Source of the DNA: Eubacteriales bacterium
Lineage (GTDB): Bacteria > Bacillota > Clostridia > JAQUNY01
Reading direction: 5' to 3'
NCBI GenBank assembly: GCA_028717405.1
Contig: JAQUNY010000031.1
Coordinates: 1 to 14,006 of the forward strand
Length of the DNA stretch: 14,006 nt
Shown here one piece after another: positions 1-6,672 of this stretch; the first letter of the stretch is position 1, and each line of letters starts with the position of its first letter. The translations under genes and the position numbers were made by a program. A model generated the notes under the pieces. It was not told where the DNA came from and ran no database searches. It saw only the letters and a list, made by a program, of their open reading frames with translations.

Positions 1-529
1 TCCCTTCAGCTCCCGATGCTCTGGCAATAACTGATGCAGCCTTTGCCTTCAACGTTTTATCTCCGCCGCCTGCCACAATATCATCAAGCATTATTTCAAA
101 TGCCAAATTCAACAAAGCATCACCTGCAAGTATAGCCGCCGCCTCGCCAAATTTTTTATGACATGAAGGCATTCCTCTCCTGTAATCGTCATTATCCATC
201 GAGGGAAGATCATCATGGATCAGAGAGTAAGTATGGATCATTTCCACGGCACATGCGTAAGGCAGCACATCTTCCTCACACCCGCCTGCCATTTTGCATA
301 CAGCCATGGAAATTACGGGTCTGAGCCTTTTACCTCCGGCCAGAAGGCTGTACCTCATTGGTATGTATACTCCGCCATTGTCCGGAGAAGGGCAATCATC
401 TCTGTATCCGGGATTCGGCTCACGTCTGTCAATATAATATAAAAGACGCCTTTCCACTGTATCTCTCCAACCGGAATACCAGGCATCATATGAGTACACG
501 CTGTCAGGTTTCATTTCATACAGCCTCAT
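1..529 (-). CDS. ispA: Polyprenyl (geranyl/farnesyl) diphosphate synthase, 5' part only
   Basis: This is the N-terminal 176 codons of a trans-isoprenyl diphosphate synthase, which condenses dimethylallyl or geranyl diphosphate with isopentenyl diphosphate in the cytosol. It is absent from the supplied long open frames because it runs off the left edge. The translated minus strand shows the family's GGKRLRP substrate-binding motif at residues 65-71. The first aspartate-rich motif, HDDLPSMDND, lies at about 105-114 (metal-binding Asp106, Asp107, Asp112), followed by DDYRRG and FGEAAAILAGDALL. The second aspartate-rich motif lies outside the window. The chosen ATG overlaps the xseB stop as ATGA, indicating translational coupling; an in-frame ATG five codons on, with a GAGG nine bases before it, is an alternative. 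The frame is continuous with no break. In this family the product length (C10, C15 or C20) depends on residues just before the DD motif, so IspA (C15) is inferred from context beside xseB. Confidence 0.93.
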   Translation of the reverse strand, partial: MRLYEMKPDSVYSYDAWYSGWRDTVERRLLYYIDRREPNPGYRDDCPSPDNGGVYIPMRYSLLAGGKRLRPVISMAVCKMAGGCEEDVLPYACAVEMIHTYSLIHDDLPSMDNDDYRRGMPSCHKKFGEAAAILAGDALLNLAFEIMLDDIVAGGGDKTLKAKAASVIARASGAEG

Positions 530-819
530 TTCTTTCCGTATGAATCAGAGCCGGGCGGGAATTCCTCCTCCGATATGACACCATTTTCATTTTCGATAAA
601 GATACTGATTTTTTTCTCAGCTTCATCGAGTTTTCCGGCGCAGTATTTTGACAGCTCCATGCCTTTTCTGAAAGCCTCAATCGATTCATCAAGCGTCAAA
701 TCGCCCTTTTCAAGTTTGGAAGCAATTTCTTCAAGCTTTTTAAGAGCCTCTTCGTAGCTCATTTCAACGTTTTCCCCTGTGTCATTTTTCCCTTTGTTAA
801 TTTCCCCGTTGTTTTCCAT
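526..819 (-). CDS. xseB: Exodeoxyribonuclease VII small subunit
   Basis: XseB is the small subunit of exonuclease VII, which degrades single-stranded DNA into acid-soluble oligonucleotides together with XseA. The conserved XseB core is seen at about residues 20-75: MSYEEALKKLEEIASKLEKG, then a LTLDESIEAFRKGMEL stretch and a Lys/Glu-rich helix LDEAEKKI. The protein has 97 residues, a little longer than the usual 70-80, because of a hydrophilic 19-residue N-terminus and an acidic C-terminus. A strong AGGAGG five bases before the ATG supports the long start. It sits 34 bases after xseA and overlaps ispA by four bases, so the three genes are very likely co-transcribed. Confidence 0.96.
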   Translation of the reverse strand: MENNGEINKGKNDTGENVEMSYEEALKKLEEIASKLEKGDLTLDESIEAFRKGMELSKYCAGKLDEAEKKISIFIENENGVISEEEFPPGSDSYGKK

Positions 820-853
820 CAGGACCTCCTGTATGCTTCATTTATCCGGGCTA

Positions 854-2071
854 TCAAATATCTTCCTTATTTGTTCCTATCTTATCTACAATGCAGAAAA
901 GCTTTCCATCTGAAAGCGTCACATCCAGTTCAGCTCCCGTTTTCGCTCCCCTGACCGATTTCAATATTCTTCCACTCATGGGGTCTGATACCACACTATA
1001 GCCCCTTTCAAGAATAGAGAAGGGATCGAGCGCAGCTAATTTTGCCTTCAGTCCGTCAAATTCAGCTTTCAGCTTTGAAAGCCTTCCTTTTAAAGCAATT
1101 GCCGCATATCTGGAAAGGTTGTCCACCGAAAGCCTCATTTGTGCTATCCTGTCTCCAGGCTGCCTGAAAACTGTACTTCTTATAACATTTGAATACAGTA
1201 TCCTTTTTCTGGTAACTATATTCATTAATGCTTTCGCCAGCCTGTCATCTAATTCGTTAAGCCCTCTCTTAAGAAAGGCCTTTTCCGGCACCGCTATTTC
1301 AGCGGCAGCCGAAGGTGTAGGTGCCCTTAAATCAGCCGCAAAATCAGCTATTGTATAGTCTGTCTCATGCCCGACTGCTGATATTACAGGTATAACGGAC
1401 CTGTATATACTGCGCGCTACTGCCTCTTCGTTAAAAGCCCAAAGCTCTTCGAGCGAGCCTCCTCCTCTTGCCACTATTATCACATCAACGCATGCCAGCC
1501 TGTTAAAGGTATCGACAGCGTGGGCTATCTGCCTTGCAGCATCTTCTCCCTGAACCGCTACCGGGAAAAGCCTGATATTCATCTCAGGAAATCTGCGGCC
1601 GGCTACATTAATGATATCCTTAATTACAGAACCGGTTGAAGATGTCACTACGCCCACAACACGAGGGAGGAAAGGAATCGGCTTTTTTATTGCGTTGTCA
1701 AAAAGGCCCTCTTTTTCAAGCTTCTCCTTTAGCTGCGTAAAAGCCAGGTAAAGAGCTCCGATCCCGTCCGGCTGGATGTCGGAGGCATATATCTGATATT
1801 GCCCGTCCCGCTCATATATCGAAACACGTCCCCTGACAATTACCTTCATGCCGCTTTCCGGCTCAAATCTGATCCCTGCTCTCTGCATTTTGAACATAAC
1901 ACATCTGATGACACTGTCTTCATCTTTTAAAGTGAAGTACATATGCCCTGAATAATGCAGCTTATAATTTGATATTTCACCCTTGACTACTATATCCGAA
2001 AGGAACGGATCACTGTCAAATATGTTTTTGATATATTTGTTAAGGGCAGTCACGGTAAAGACATTATCCAT
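854..2071 (-). CDS. xseA: Exodeoxyribonuclease VII large subunit
   Basis: XseA is the catalytic large subunit of exonuclease VII, a metal-independent single-strand DNA exonuclease. The 405-residue length is typical. An N-terminal OB-fold DNA-binding domain spans about residues 5-100 (FTVTALNKYIKNIF, then HMYFTLKDEDSVIRCVMF). The catalytic domain follows with VVGVVTSSTGSVIKDI at about 138-153, ARGGGSLEELWAFNEE at 201-216, and VISAVGHETDYTIADFAADL at 229-248, then RAPTPSAAAE. A long helical, Lys/Arg-rich region runs to a C-terminal ILERGYSVV motif near residue 355, characteristic of XseA. Only two bases separate it from the nusB stop. The ribosome binding site is weak (GGCAGG inside nusB), so translation probably depends on coupling to nusB. 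Confidence 0.97.
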   Translation of the reverse strand: MDNVFTVTALNKYIKNIFDSDPFLSDIVVKGEISNYKLHYSGHMYFTLKDEDSVIRCVMFKMQRAGIRFEPESGMKVIVRGRVSIYERDGQYQIYASDIQPDGIGALYLAFTQLKEKLEKEGLFDNAIKKPIPFLPRVVGVVTSSTGSVIKDIINVAGRRFPEMNIRLFPVAVQGEDAARQIAHAVDTFNRLACVDVIIVARGGGSLEELWAFNEEAVARSIYRSVIPVISAVGHETDYTIADFAADLRAPTPSAAAEIAVPEKAFLKRGLNELDDRLAKALMNIVTRKRILYSNVIRSTVFRQPGDRIAQMRLSVDNLSRYAAIALKGRLSKLKAEFDGLKAKLAALDPFSILERGYSVVSDPMSGRILKSVRGAKTGAELDVTLSDGKLFCIVDKIGTNKEDI

Positions 2072-2073
2072 CT

Positions 2074-2580
2074 TTAAGGCCTGCCTTTTTCCGAGCTGCC
2101 TTTATCACAGCCGACAATCAGCCGGTCTGCCTCTCCTTTATCCGTTCGCCCTGTATCTGTGGCATTCTCAAATCCGGACATGATCCTTAGATTAGAAGCT
2201 TTTCCTAAAACTCCGTTTACAAAAGCACCTGAGGAATCCCCGCTGTATATTTTAGCAAGCTTAACCGCCTCGTTTATAGAAACATTCACAGGTATGCCTT
2301 CCATGTATATGATTTCATAAATACTCATTCTTAATATAGCCAGATCGACCTTCGAAATTCTTTCTATCTTCCATCCCCGCATGTTGGAAGCTATTTCGGC
2401 GTCTATTCGTTCAAGTGAAGTAAAAACGCCGTTTACTATAGTTTTTATATATCCTATATCATTATCGGCAAGCTCATATTCAGAGAGGGCAGTCTCCAGC
2501 TGCTCTTTTCTGTCTTCTTTCTGAATATCGAACTGGTACAGGAGCCTCATTGCGATGCTCCTTGATGCCCTTCTTCCCAT
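2074..2580 (-). CDS. nusB: Transcription antitermination protein NusB
   Basis: NusB binds boxA RNA with NusE (ribosomal protein S10) and supports antitermination on rRNA operons. The all-helical NusB domain covers residues 1-127: MGRRASRSIAMRLLYQFDI at the start, ISKVDLAILRMSIYEI at 75-90, IPVNVSINEAVKLAKIYS at 96-113, and the closing GAFVNGVLGK at 118-127. About 40 further residues follow, hydrophilic and without obvious motif (rich in Asp, Gly, Lys, Ser), which ordinary NusB proteins of about 130-150 residues lack. The start is supported by GGGAGGAAGG seven to eight bases upstream. It sits 28 bases after the DUF2273 gene and two bases before xseA. A duplicated CAGGTAAG precedes its ribosome binding site. 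Confidence 0.96.
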   Translation of the reverse strand: MGRRASRSIAMRLLYQFDIQKEDRKEQLETALSEYELADNDIGYIKTIVNGVFTSLERIDAEIASNMRGWKIERISKVDLAILRMSIYEIIYMEGIPVNVSINEAVKLAKIYSGDSSGAFVNGVLGKASNLRIMSGFENATDTGRTDKGEADRLIVGCDKGSSEKGRP

Positions 2581-2608
2581 ACGAAGTCCTTCCTCCCTGC
2601 TTACCTGC

Positions 2609-2839
2609 TTACCTGTATGTTCCCGGCGGCAGTATCCTGTCCAGGAGATTTTTCAGGTAATCCTTGTCATTGGCAACCCGCTTCCCTATATAATACCCCA
2701 GAAATACCAAAACAGCTATAAAAAGAGATTTAAAAAATCCGAGAGACAATATCATTATCGCGGCAATGAGACCTGTCGCTGTTCCGGTGATCTCTCCGCG
2801 ATGTCCCAGATAAAAACCGTAAAGCTTCTCTTTATCCAA
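2609..2839 (-). CDS. DUF2273 small membrane protein
   Basis: This 76-residue protein matches the DUF2273 pattern: a short N-terminus, GHRGEITGTATGLIAAIMIL and a second hydrophobic stretch FIAVLVFLGYYIGKRV at about 40-55. Two membrane segments are therefore predicted, roughly residues 19-36 and 38-54. The function is unknown; the family is habitually encoded beside Asp23 and AmaP in Gram-positive bacteria, which suggests a role in the same envelope-associated complex. The start codon is TTG, not ATG, supported by GGGAGGG about seven bases upstream and by the start of similarity there. It lies 29 bases after amaP. Confidence 0.87.
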   Translation of the reverse strand: MDKEKLYGFYLGHRGEITGTATGLIAAIMILSLGFFKSLFIAVLVFLGYYIGKRVANDKDYLKNLLDRILPPGTYR

Positions 2840-2868
2840 TTAAAAGCCCTCCCTGTCCGATTCAACGG

Positions 2869-3423
2869 CTATTCTACCTTAGCCCTGAAACCGGTGTAAA
2901 TGTTATCGATAGTGACTTTAACCTCTTTTACGCCTACTCCGGCATTTTCTTCAATAAGCTTCTTGACTTTTCTCTGAATATCTTCAGACAAAGAAGGAAG
3001 GTTAATTTCCGGCATTACGCTTATCTTAAGCGCAACATTGACATTATCTTCTTTTTTGTTCCTGAATATTCCGGCTTTTGTATCCTTGACCCCATTGAAC
3101 CTCTTTACTGCAGTAAGCGCCAGGTTTTCTATTGTATCAAGAGATATCCGTATTTCGCCGATACCTGTGCGTTTTGCAACTGCTCTTTTCTCTTTTCTGT
3201 TTCTGATGCCGGTTGTCAGAAAAATTATACTTATTACAAATACAAAAAATGCCAGTATAAAAACAGCAAAAGAGAAATATTTGTTAACAAGGATCTCACC
3301 CTTTACATAGGTGCTCATTCTGTCATATAAGGCCGGCGATAACGCAAAAACCATAAAAAAAACAGAGATCACAGTAAAACATATGGCATAGAAAGCTACC
3401 CATATCCTGGTAAATATATTCAT
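2869..3423 (-). CDS. amaP: Alkaline shock response membrane anchor protein AmaP
   Basis: AmaP anchors the cytosolic Asp23 protein to the inner face of the membrane. The 184-residue product shows two N-terminal membrane segments, about residues 7-29 (WVAFYAICFTVISVFFMVFA) and 48-70 (a Phe/Ile/Val-rich stretch), separated by a short extracytoplasmic loop. A basic cytosolic linker (RNRKEKRAVAKR) follows. The C-terminal half looks like an Asp23-fold domain: alternating strands such as IRISLDTIENLALTAV and VALKISVMPEINLPSLSEDI, and KEVKVTIDNI near the end. The ATG overlaps the Asp23 stop as ATGA and has GAGGTGG close upstream, so the two are translationally coupled. Assignment rests on this architecture plus neighbours; sequence identity within the family is low. 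Confidence 0.9.
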   Translation of the reverse strand: MNIFTRIWVAFYAICFTVISVFFMVFALSPALYDRMSTYVKGEILVNKYFSFAVFILAFFVFVISIIFLTTGIRNRKEKRAVAKRTGIGEIRISLDTIENLALTAVKRFNGVKDTKAGIFRNKKEDNVNVALKISVMPEINLPSLSEDIQRKVKKLIEENAGVGVKEVKVTIDNIYTGFRAKVE

Positions 3424-3869
3424 CTGTCCACCTCTTTATATGTATCTCCCGATTCTGACGGGGTTTTTGGGACATCGTGGCTGCTGTCCCCTGCATTATT
3501 TTTCTGTTCTGCTTTGCTGATTCCCTGAATATGGATGTTTACCTCAATAACATCCAGACCGGTCATCATTTCTACTGATTTCTTAACTTTTTCCTGTATC
3601 TCCCAGGCAACGTCAGGTATCCTGTAACCCAGTTCAACAATTATATACAGGTTGATGATGGCTTCTTTTTCCCCGACCTCGACTTTGACTCCTTTGGAAA
3701 GGTTTTTCCTCCCAAGTATACCGGCAATGCCTCCTGCTATCCCGCCGCTCATTCCTGCAACTCCTGCAACCTCAGTTGCCGCTATTCCGGCAATGATAGC
3801 AATAACTTCTTCAGACACCCTGACAGAGCCTATATCAATTGCATTATCATTGTTGTTGTTTTCTTCCAT
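3420..3869 (-). CDS. Asp23/Gls24 family envelope stress protein
   Basis: This 149-residue protein belongs to the Asp23/Gls24 family (DUF322), abundant cytosolic proteins that form a membrane-associated layer in Gram-positive bacteria and are often induced by cell-wall or alkaline stress. Conserved features are RVSEEVIAIIAGIAATEVAG at 17-36, a Gly/Ala-rich stretch with GGIAGGIAGILGRKNLSKGV at 42-61, VKVEVGEKEAIINLYIIVEL at 61-80 and IPDVAWEIQEKVKKSVE at 84-100. A hydrophilic tail occupies 120-149. The frame is open for 49 more codons upstream, but the ATG at 3869 has AGGAGG eight bases before it, the family similarity starts just after it, and a consensus promoter lies within the extension, so the short form is chosen. 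It heads the asp23-amaP-DUF2273-nusB-xseAB-ispA run. Confidence 0.95.
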   Translation of the reverse strand: MEENNNNDNAIDIGSVRVSEEVIAIIAGIAATEVAGVAGMSGGIAGGIAGILGRKNLSKGVKVEVGEKEAIINLYIIVELGYRIPDVAWEIQEKVKKSVEMMTGLDVIEVNIHIQGISKAEQKNNAGDSSHDVPKTPSESGDTYKEVDR

Positions 3870-3902
3870 ACAGGTTCCTCCTGTCAAGTCTTTACAAATA
3901 GA

Positions 3903-3931
3903 AGTATAACATCCGGTCATCGTGTTTTCAA
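3903..3931 (-). promoter_or_regulatory. Sigma-A-type promoter for the asp23 operon
   Basis: On the minus strand TTGAAA (3926-3931) and TATACT (3903-3908) are separated by exactly 17 bases. Five of six bases match the consensus in each hexamer. Transcription would start near 3896, giving a leader of about 27 bases before the Asp23 ATG. It lies about 87 bases downstream of the terminator at 4018-4048, so Asp23 and the genes after it can be transcribed independently of efp. Confidence 0.72.
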
Positions 3932-4017
3932 GTTGGCAGGAGAGCGTCGTATAGTTGGGAGCAGAGCTTTGGCGGAGTGTGTCCGAGGCTGTTGGCACCT
4001 CATGATATATGAACATT

Positions 4018-4048
4018 AAAAAACAGCCTTATGCGCGATAAGACTGCC
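4018..4048 (-). terminator. Rho-independent terminator after the acidic-tail gene
   Basis: On the minus strand CAGTCTTAT and ATAAGGCTG form a 9-bp stem (one G-U pair) around the loop CGCGC, followed directly by six T. It closes the efp/acidic-protein unit about 165 bases after its last stop codon and isolates it from the asp23 promoter. Confidence 0.85.
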
Positions 4049-4212
4049 TCTTAAAATGAGATCTTATATATTGGTATCTATCAGATGATTGACATGTCTC
4101 ATGGCAATATTATTGAAAAATTTACCGCCAGTTCTGCCGGGGCTTCTGCAAATTATAACGGATCGGGACAGAGGATGCACCGGCCGGGTAAATTTTAAAG
4201 TTGACTATCCGC

Positions 4213-4668
4213 TTATTTTCTATCCTTATCAGTATTCTTTGATGTATCAGCATTATCATCCGGGGCATCTTCTCCGAGAATGTCAAGGATCTTATCATCC
4301 GCTTCGTCATCTTCCACGCTATCTTCAAATTCATCATCGAAGGATTCATCTTCATAGTCGTCTTCGTCGTCTTCATCGTCTTCGTCGTCTTCAAAGGCAT
4401 CATTATCGTCGTCAAAATCATCTCCGATTTTGAAACTGTCTTCGTCTTCGAAGATAGCCTTTTCAATTTCAGCAAGATCTTCATCTATTTCATCTACCTG
4501 ATCGAGCATCTGTTCCTGTTCACACTCGATGTCATCTATGCTGGCAGTAATATCTTCGATGACGGCGATAATTTCTTTGAGAAGTCTCCCTTCGTCAGAT
4601 GTATCGCCGATCTTCATGCCTTCGGCAAGGCCTTTAAGATAAGCAGCTCTTTCTCTAAGATAATGCAT
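4213..4668 (-). CDS. CD1247 N-terminal-domain protein with acidic tail
   Basis: Residues 1-72 fit the small helical domain named after Clostridioides difficile CD1247: MHYLRERAAYLKGLAEGMKI, then EGRLLKEIIAVIEDI and a coiled-coil-like, Glu/Asp-rich heptad region (QMLDQVDEIDEDLAEIEKAI) at 53-72. The function of the family is unknown. The rest (73-145) is almost entirely Asp and Glu with few hydrophobic residues and is probably disordered. The family members I recall often end in a small Cys-containing zinc-ribbon-like part; here there is only one Cys (Cys49) and no such domain. The gene has AAGGAGG six bases before its ATG, lies 37 bases after efp, and precedes a terminator. The efp - this gene - asp23 order is common in Clostridia. 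Other possibilities for the acidic tail are metal or cationic-partner binding, which is inference. Confidence 0.82.
   Translation of the reverse strand: MHYLRERAAYLKGLAEGMKIGDTSDEGRLLKEIIAVIEDITASIDDIECEQEQMLDQVDEIDEDLAEIEKAIFEDEDSFKIGDDFDDDNDAFEDDEDDEDDEDDYEDESFDDEFEDSVEDDEADDKILDILGEDAPDDNADTSKNTDKDRK
4358..4393 (-). repeat. 9-nt tandem repeat encoding Asp/Glu
   Basis: Four units of TCGTCTTCR (+ strand) run in frame through the acidic tail, coding for repeated Glu/Asp-Asp triplets on the minus strand. Flanking triplets (TCATCATCG, TCTTCATAG) continue the pattern imperfectly. Because the unit is a multiple of three, gain or loss of units would change tail length without breaking the frame. 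Confidence 0.8.
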
Positions 4669-4705
4669 AGTCTTCCTCCTTGTCGTTTTTCCGGCACAGT
4701 CTCTG

Positions 4706-5263
4706 TCAAACTCTTTCCATATACTCGCCTGTCCTGGTATCTACTCTGACTGTGTCTCCCTGATCGATGAAAAGCGGGACCTTTATACTTGCGCCTGTCT
4801 CAACTACAGCGGGTTTTGTCGCTCCTGTCGTAGTATCTCCTCTGTAACCAGGTTCAGTCTCAGTTACCTTAAGCTCAACGAAAGTTGGAGGCTCGATCCC
4901 AAAGATGTTGCCTTTATGTGAGAGTATTCTTACATTCACGTTTTCTTTTACGAACTCGAGCGCGTCACCTATCTTGTCTTTTCCCACCGGAAGCTGCTCA
5001 TAAGTCTCAACGTCCATGAAATAAAAAAGATCACCATCGCTGTAAAGATACTGCATCTCTTTTCTTTCTATATGCGCTTTGGGCATCTTGTCAGAAGGAT
5101 TGAATGTACGTTCGACTGTAGCCCCGGTAACAATATTCCTAAGCTTTGTCCTTACAAATGCAGCTCCCTTGCCGGGCTTTACATGCTGAAATTCCACGAC
5201 TTGATATATCTGTTCATCGAGCTCGAAAGTCACGCCATTTCTGAAATCTCCCGCTACTATCAT
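4706..5263 (-). CDS. efp: Translation elongation factor P
   Basis: EF-P binds between the P and E sites and relieves ribosomes stalled on consecutive prolines. The 185-residue length is standard. Domain I (KOW-like) spans residues 1-65, with the conserved loop HVKPGKGAAFVRTKLRNIVTG; Lys32 lies at the tip, the position that is modified post-translationally in many bacteria. Domain II (OB fold) has MQYLYSDGDLFYFMDVETYEQ, and domain III ends in the signature VPLFIDQGDTVRVDTRTGEY. The ATG has GGAGGG eight bases upstream. Neither epmA, epmB nor earP-type modification genes are in the window, so any Lys32 modification would have to be inferred from elsewhere. It is preceded by an Xaa-Pro aminopeptidase gene, a frequent Firmicute pairing. 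Confidence 0.97.
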   Translation of the reverse strand: MIVAGDFRNGVTFELDEQIYQVVEFQHVKPGKGAAFVRTKLRNIVTGATVERTFNPSDKMPKAHIERKEMQYLYSDGDLFYFMDVETYEQLPVGKDKIGDALEFVKENVNVRILSHKGNIFGIEPPTFVELKVTETEPGYRGDTTTGATKPAVVETGASIKVPLFIDQGDTVRVDTRTGEYMERV

Positions 5264-5285
5264 TTATACTCCCTCCGGTTATACA

Positions 5286-5309
5286 GACGCAGCCTGTAAG
5301 CCTTGCGTC
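5286..5309 (-). repeat. Inverted repeat in efp leader
   Basis: GACGCA and TGCGTC, separated by 12 bases, can pair in the presumed efp leader; the stem ends about nine bases before the GGAGGG ribosome binding site. No T-run follows, so it is not a terminator. No known leader class is recognised; it may affect translation or be incidental. Confidence 0.35.
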
Positions 5310-5375
5310 ACACGGCACCCAAAGTGGACCATCTGTTTATCATACTCGTTTGTCCATCACCGGCTGTCCTTACTT

Positions 5376-5404
5376 ATAGTAAAATAAAACAAGTCCAATT
5401 GCAA
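5376..5404 (-). promoter_or_regulatory. Possible promoter for efp
   Basis: TTGCAA (5399-5404) and TACTAT (5376-5381) lie 17 bases apart on the minus strand; each matches four of six consensus bases. It would give a leader of about 105 bases containing the inverted repeat at 5286-5309. The 206-base gap after the peptidase gene is otherwise A/T-rich and holds no gene or convincing terminator that I can see. Confidence 0.35.
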
Positions 5405-5429
5405 GATTAATTTATTTGCCTCAAGATTA
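5402..5429 (-). repeat. Paired TAATCTTG motifs upstream of efp
   Basis: Two exact TAATCTTG octamers (minus strand; 5402-5409 and 5422-5429) start exactly 20 bases apart, that is about two helical turns. The nearer one overlaps the possible -35 box of efp. A related inverted element, TAAGATTG, lies near 5458-5466. They could be an operator, but A/T-rich DNA can produce such repeats by chance. Confidence 0.35.
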
Positions 5430-5469
5430 CAGGATAATTATATTAACAGCTATGTATCAATCTTACAAT

Positions 5470-6672
5470 CTAAAGAATAAGCATCTCTTTTGTTGATTTT
5501 GTAATTATTTCAGGATCCGATCCGTTAAATATAATCATATCTTCTATCCTGACACCGCCCTTCCCGGGGATATATATCCCCGGTTCAACAGTTGCCACCA
5601 TCCCGTCAGCTGCCATGTCAATGCTGAATTCAGAAAGACGTGGCGCTTCATGTATTTCAAGCCCGACACCATGTCCAAGACCATGTCCGAACCTGGCGCC
5701 GTATCCTGCAGCAGTTATATGATCTCTTGCTGCTTTATCAATAATCCTGCATTCATTTCCGCTCACCGCTTTTTGAAGCGCTTTTTCCTGAGCCTTAAGA
5801 ACAATCGTATATACATGTCTCATCTCATCATCGGGCTTCCCCGCAAAAACAGTCCTTGTCATATCGGAACAGTATGAGTCAAAGATTGCTCCATAATCAA
5901 GGATCACCGGATCGCCTTCTGATATCCTGCGTCCCGATACTGTTGCATGCGGCATTGAAGATCTTGGCCCTGAAGCGGTTATCGTATCAAATGATTCACC
6001 TGAAGCTCCATCCTTCTTCATGAAATATTCCAGTTCCGCCGCTATATCAGATTCCCTCACACCAGGCCTGATATAATCAAGTATGTGGCTGAAAGCCCTG
6101 TCAGCAATCAACGCAGCTTTCTTTATCCTGGAGGTTTCATATTCGTCTTTTATCATCCTTATTTTATTGACAAGGCTCCCGATTGGCGCCAGTGTGCGTC
6201 TGATACCGCCATTATGGTTTTCCGCCCTTTCAAGCATTTCTTTTATGTACGAATACTGAATAAATGTCAAATCATATTCCTCAAACAAAACTTCTGTGAT
6301 CCCGCTGCCTTTTATCAGTTCCTCTATTGTTTTGAGCGGATCCCCCTTAAACTCATTTATACTGAATAATCCGCCTGTCTGTGCAGCGGCTTGTTCAGTA
6401 TACCTTGAGTCGGTAAGAAGTACTGCCTCACGGAGTGTGATCAGTAAATATGCGGTCGTGCCTGTGAATCCCGAGAGGTACATATAGTTTTCTCTCTTTG
6501 TTATAAGGGCTGCTTTTACTCCATTTGCAGTTTCTTTACCCAATGCTTCTCTGACCCTGCCAAGCCTCGAATTTAATATGCCGGTATTATCCTGTTTCCC
6601 ACCGTTATTCGCTGCATTATCAGGCGCAGAAGCATTCAGACCGGAAGGGCGTCGATTAAATATATCATTCAT
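5470..6672 (-). CDS. M24-family Xaa-Pro aminopeptidase
   Basis: This 400-residue cytosolic metallopeptidase of the pita-bread (M24) family removes N-terminal residues before proline. An N-terminal creatinase-like domain (about 36-175, with LTDSRYTEQAA near 86-97) precedes the catalytic domain. The five dinuclear metal ligands are visible: Asp259 in ILDYGAIF, Asp270 in YCSDMTRT, His334 in GHGLGHGVGLEIHEAP, Glu363 in VATVEPGIYIP and Glu377 in GGVRIEDM; the conserved His242 of MPHA is also present. The open frame continues 44 codons further upstream inside aroQ, but the ATG at 6672 has GGGGAAG upstream and overlaps the aroQ stop by eight bases. Even so, about 30 residues rich in Asn, Gly and Ala precede the usual family start. 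It is the last gene of the aroE-aroQ block and lies upstream of efp. Confidence 0.93.
   Translation of the reverse strand: MNDIFNRRPSGLNASAPDNAANNGGKQDNTGILNSRLGRVREALGKETANGVKAALITKRENYMYLSGFTGTTAYLLITLREAVLLTDSRYTEQAAAQTGGLFSINEFKGDPLKTIEELIKGSGITEVLFEEYDLTFIQYSYIKEMLERAENHNGGIRRTLAPIGSLVNKIRMIKDEYETSRIKKAALIADRAFSHILDYIRPGVRESDIAAELEYFMKKDGASGESFDTITASGPRSSMPHATVSGRRISEGDPVILDYGAIFDSYCSDMTRTVFAGKPDDEMRHVYTIVLKAQEKALQKAVSGNECRIIDKAARDHITAAGYGARFGHGLGHGVGLEIHEAPRLSEFSIDMAADGMVATVEPGIYIPGKGGVRIEDMIIFNGSDPEIITKSTKEMLIL

Noticed and set aside
3870..4016. Upstream extension of the Asp23 frame
   Set aside because: The extension has no family similarity, contains the promoter and lacks a ribosome binding site at its first ATG; the AGGAGG-supported ATG at 3869 is better.
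4049..4212. A small gene in the 3' region of the acidic-tail gene
   Set aside because: No frame with a ribosome binding site and plausible composition is present; it is treated as untranslated 3' sequence before the terminator.
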